Below are positions 63,341 to 64,000 of a stretch of DNA of 64,000 bases, one piece after another. The notes below the pieces were generated by a model. That model was not told the origin of the DNA. It made no database searches and worked only from the letters and a program-made list of their open reading frames with translations. Position 1 is the stretch's first letter. Every line of letters starts with the position of its first letter. The DNA is from Massilia norwichensis (GTDB taxonomy: Bacteria > Pseudomonadota > Gammaproteobacteria > Burkholderiales > Burkholderiaceae_D), in NCBI RefSeq assembly GCF_024753245.1, contig NZ_JANUGX010000027.1:1-64000 (forward strand), written 5' to 3'. The position numbers were made by a program, and so were the translations under genes.

Positions 63341-64000
63341 TTATGCGTTGAGAAAATCCAGCATCAGCGCATTAAGCTGCTGAGCATGCGTCGCAGCAAA
63401 GCCATGCGGCGCCCCCTTCACCACCTCAAGCCGGCTGCCCTGAATCATCTGATGCGAGCGCTGGCCGGAAACTTCCAGCGGCACGATCTGGTCAGCATCC
63501 CCGTGCGCGACCAGGGTCGGCACATCGAACTTTTCCAGGTCGGCGCGGAAGTCGGTCATGCCGAAAGCGACGATGCATTGCTGGGTCGCCAGCGGCGAAG
63601 CCGCCCAGGCCTGCCACTTGCTGAAACCGAGCAGATCCTGGCCCTGCCCTGGCTGCAGGTTGTAGAAGTTCGGGAAGAAACTTTCGAGGAAGGCGATGCG
63701 GTCCTTCCTCACGCCGTCCAGCATGCCGTCGAACACCGATTTGTCCACGCCCTCGGGATTGTCGTCCGTCTTCAGCAGGAAAGGCGGGACCGCGCCCAAC
63801 AGCATGGCCTTCGAGATCCGCTCGGTGCCGTAGCGGCCGATGTAGCGCGCGACTTCGCCGCCGCCCATCGAAAAGCCGGCAATGGCGGCGTCACGCAGGT
63901 CGAGCTGGGTCATCAGATCGTTGAGGTCGGCGGCGAAGGTGTCGTAATCGTAGCCGCCGGTCGGACGACCCGATTGCCCGAAGCCGCGGCGGTCGTAGGC
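63341..64000 (-). CDS. Alpha/beta hydrolase, haloperoxidase-like, N-terminus beyond the window
   Basis: Partial gene; the frame runs off the right edge. The visible 219 residues begin with AYDRRGFGQSGRPTGGYDYD, the conserved strand-loop of non-heme haloperoxidases and related esterases. The nucleophile elbow is GFSMGG, the acid lies in AHGDADQIVP and the histidine in GAPHGFAATH, so the catalytic triad is complete. The family includes cofactor-free chloroperoxidases whose biological role is mostly esterase activity. An internal ATG at 63913 is not the start, because the family sequence continues upstream. Confidence 0.9.
   Translation of the reverse strand, partial: AYDRRGFGQSGRPTGGYDYDTFAADLNDLMTQLDLRDAAIAGFSMGGGEVARYIGRYGTERISKAMLLGAVPPFLLKTDDNPEGVDKSVFDGMLDGVRKDRIAFLESFFPNFYNLQPGQGQDLLGFSKWQAWAASPLATQQCIVAFGMTDFRADLEKFDVPTLVAHGDADQIVPLEVSGQRSHQMIQGSRLEVVKGAPHGFAATHAQQLNALMLDFLNA

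Overview
The window is 64 kb of high-GC bacterial chromosome carrying the block mnmE-yidC-yidD-rnpA-rpmH // dnaA-dnaN-gyrB, so it spans the neighbourhood of the replication origin. That gene order, the base composition and the protein types (STAS-fused MlaE, GH1-like protein beginning MQKFLFATGIE, DUF4254, carbamoyltransferase and glycosyltransferase genes) point to a beta-proteobacterium of the Oxalobacteraceae, most like Massilia/Telluria/Duganella. The taxonomic call is inference from remembered family resemblance; no search was run.

Layout. 0.2-8.7 kb: a B12-binding radical SAM protein, then a compact Mla-type lipid transport operon (mlaE-mlaF-mlaD-lipoprotein-VanZ-like), a [2Fe-2S] thioredoxin-like protein, an alpha/beta hydrolase and a D,D-carboxypeptidase with its own promoter and leader hairpin. 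8.8-15.5 kb: aldo/keto reductase plus CsoR/FrmR-like regulator, pssA, a CAP lipoprotein coupled to a free-standing Hpt protein, a zinc-ribbon microprotein, a DUF1439 lipoprotein, and a divergent SDR/LysR pair. 15.5-25.3 kb: the origin-proximal core genes, with a rpmH promoter, one perfect DnaA box and a large nested inverted repeat between dnaA and dnaN.

25.3-33.5 kb is an accessory stretch, parts of it visibly lower in GC: a PLD-helicase-DUF3427 protein (possible DNA-defence enzyme), a TonB-family protein, an acyltransferase, and a three-gene type VI secretion cassette (hcp, LAS-type peptidoglycan peptidase, exported cysteine-rich protein that is probably the immunity factor). 34-44 kb: HAD phosphatase, a MarR-controlled FUSC/DUF1656/HlyD/NodT efflux operon, and a three-subunit molybdenum hydroxylase. 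44-49.5 kb: small lipoprotein, BcrC-like phosphatase, aldo/keto reductase, stand-alone DUF4096 transposase-like protein, folE, a membrane protein and nudC.

49.7-56.3 kb is a glycan-type cluster: carbamoyltransferase, N,N-dimethylformamidase-like protein and GT9 on the plus strand, converging on GT9, GT2 and DUF4254 on the minus strand. I consider this locus and the T6SS cassette the best candidates for undescribed biology. The window closes with an MFS transporter, a 1270-residue sensor containing two complete kinase-receiver modules, a GH1-like gene broken by one extra C in a C7 tract, and the 3' part of a haloperoxidase-like hydrolase gene. Two families of short intergenic palindromes are scattered through the window, mostly at gene 3' ends. 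No tRNA, rRNA or CRISPR array was seen.
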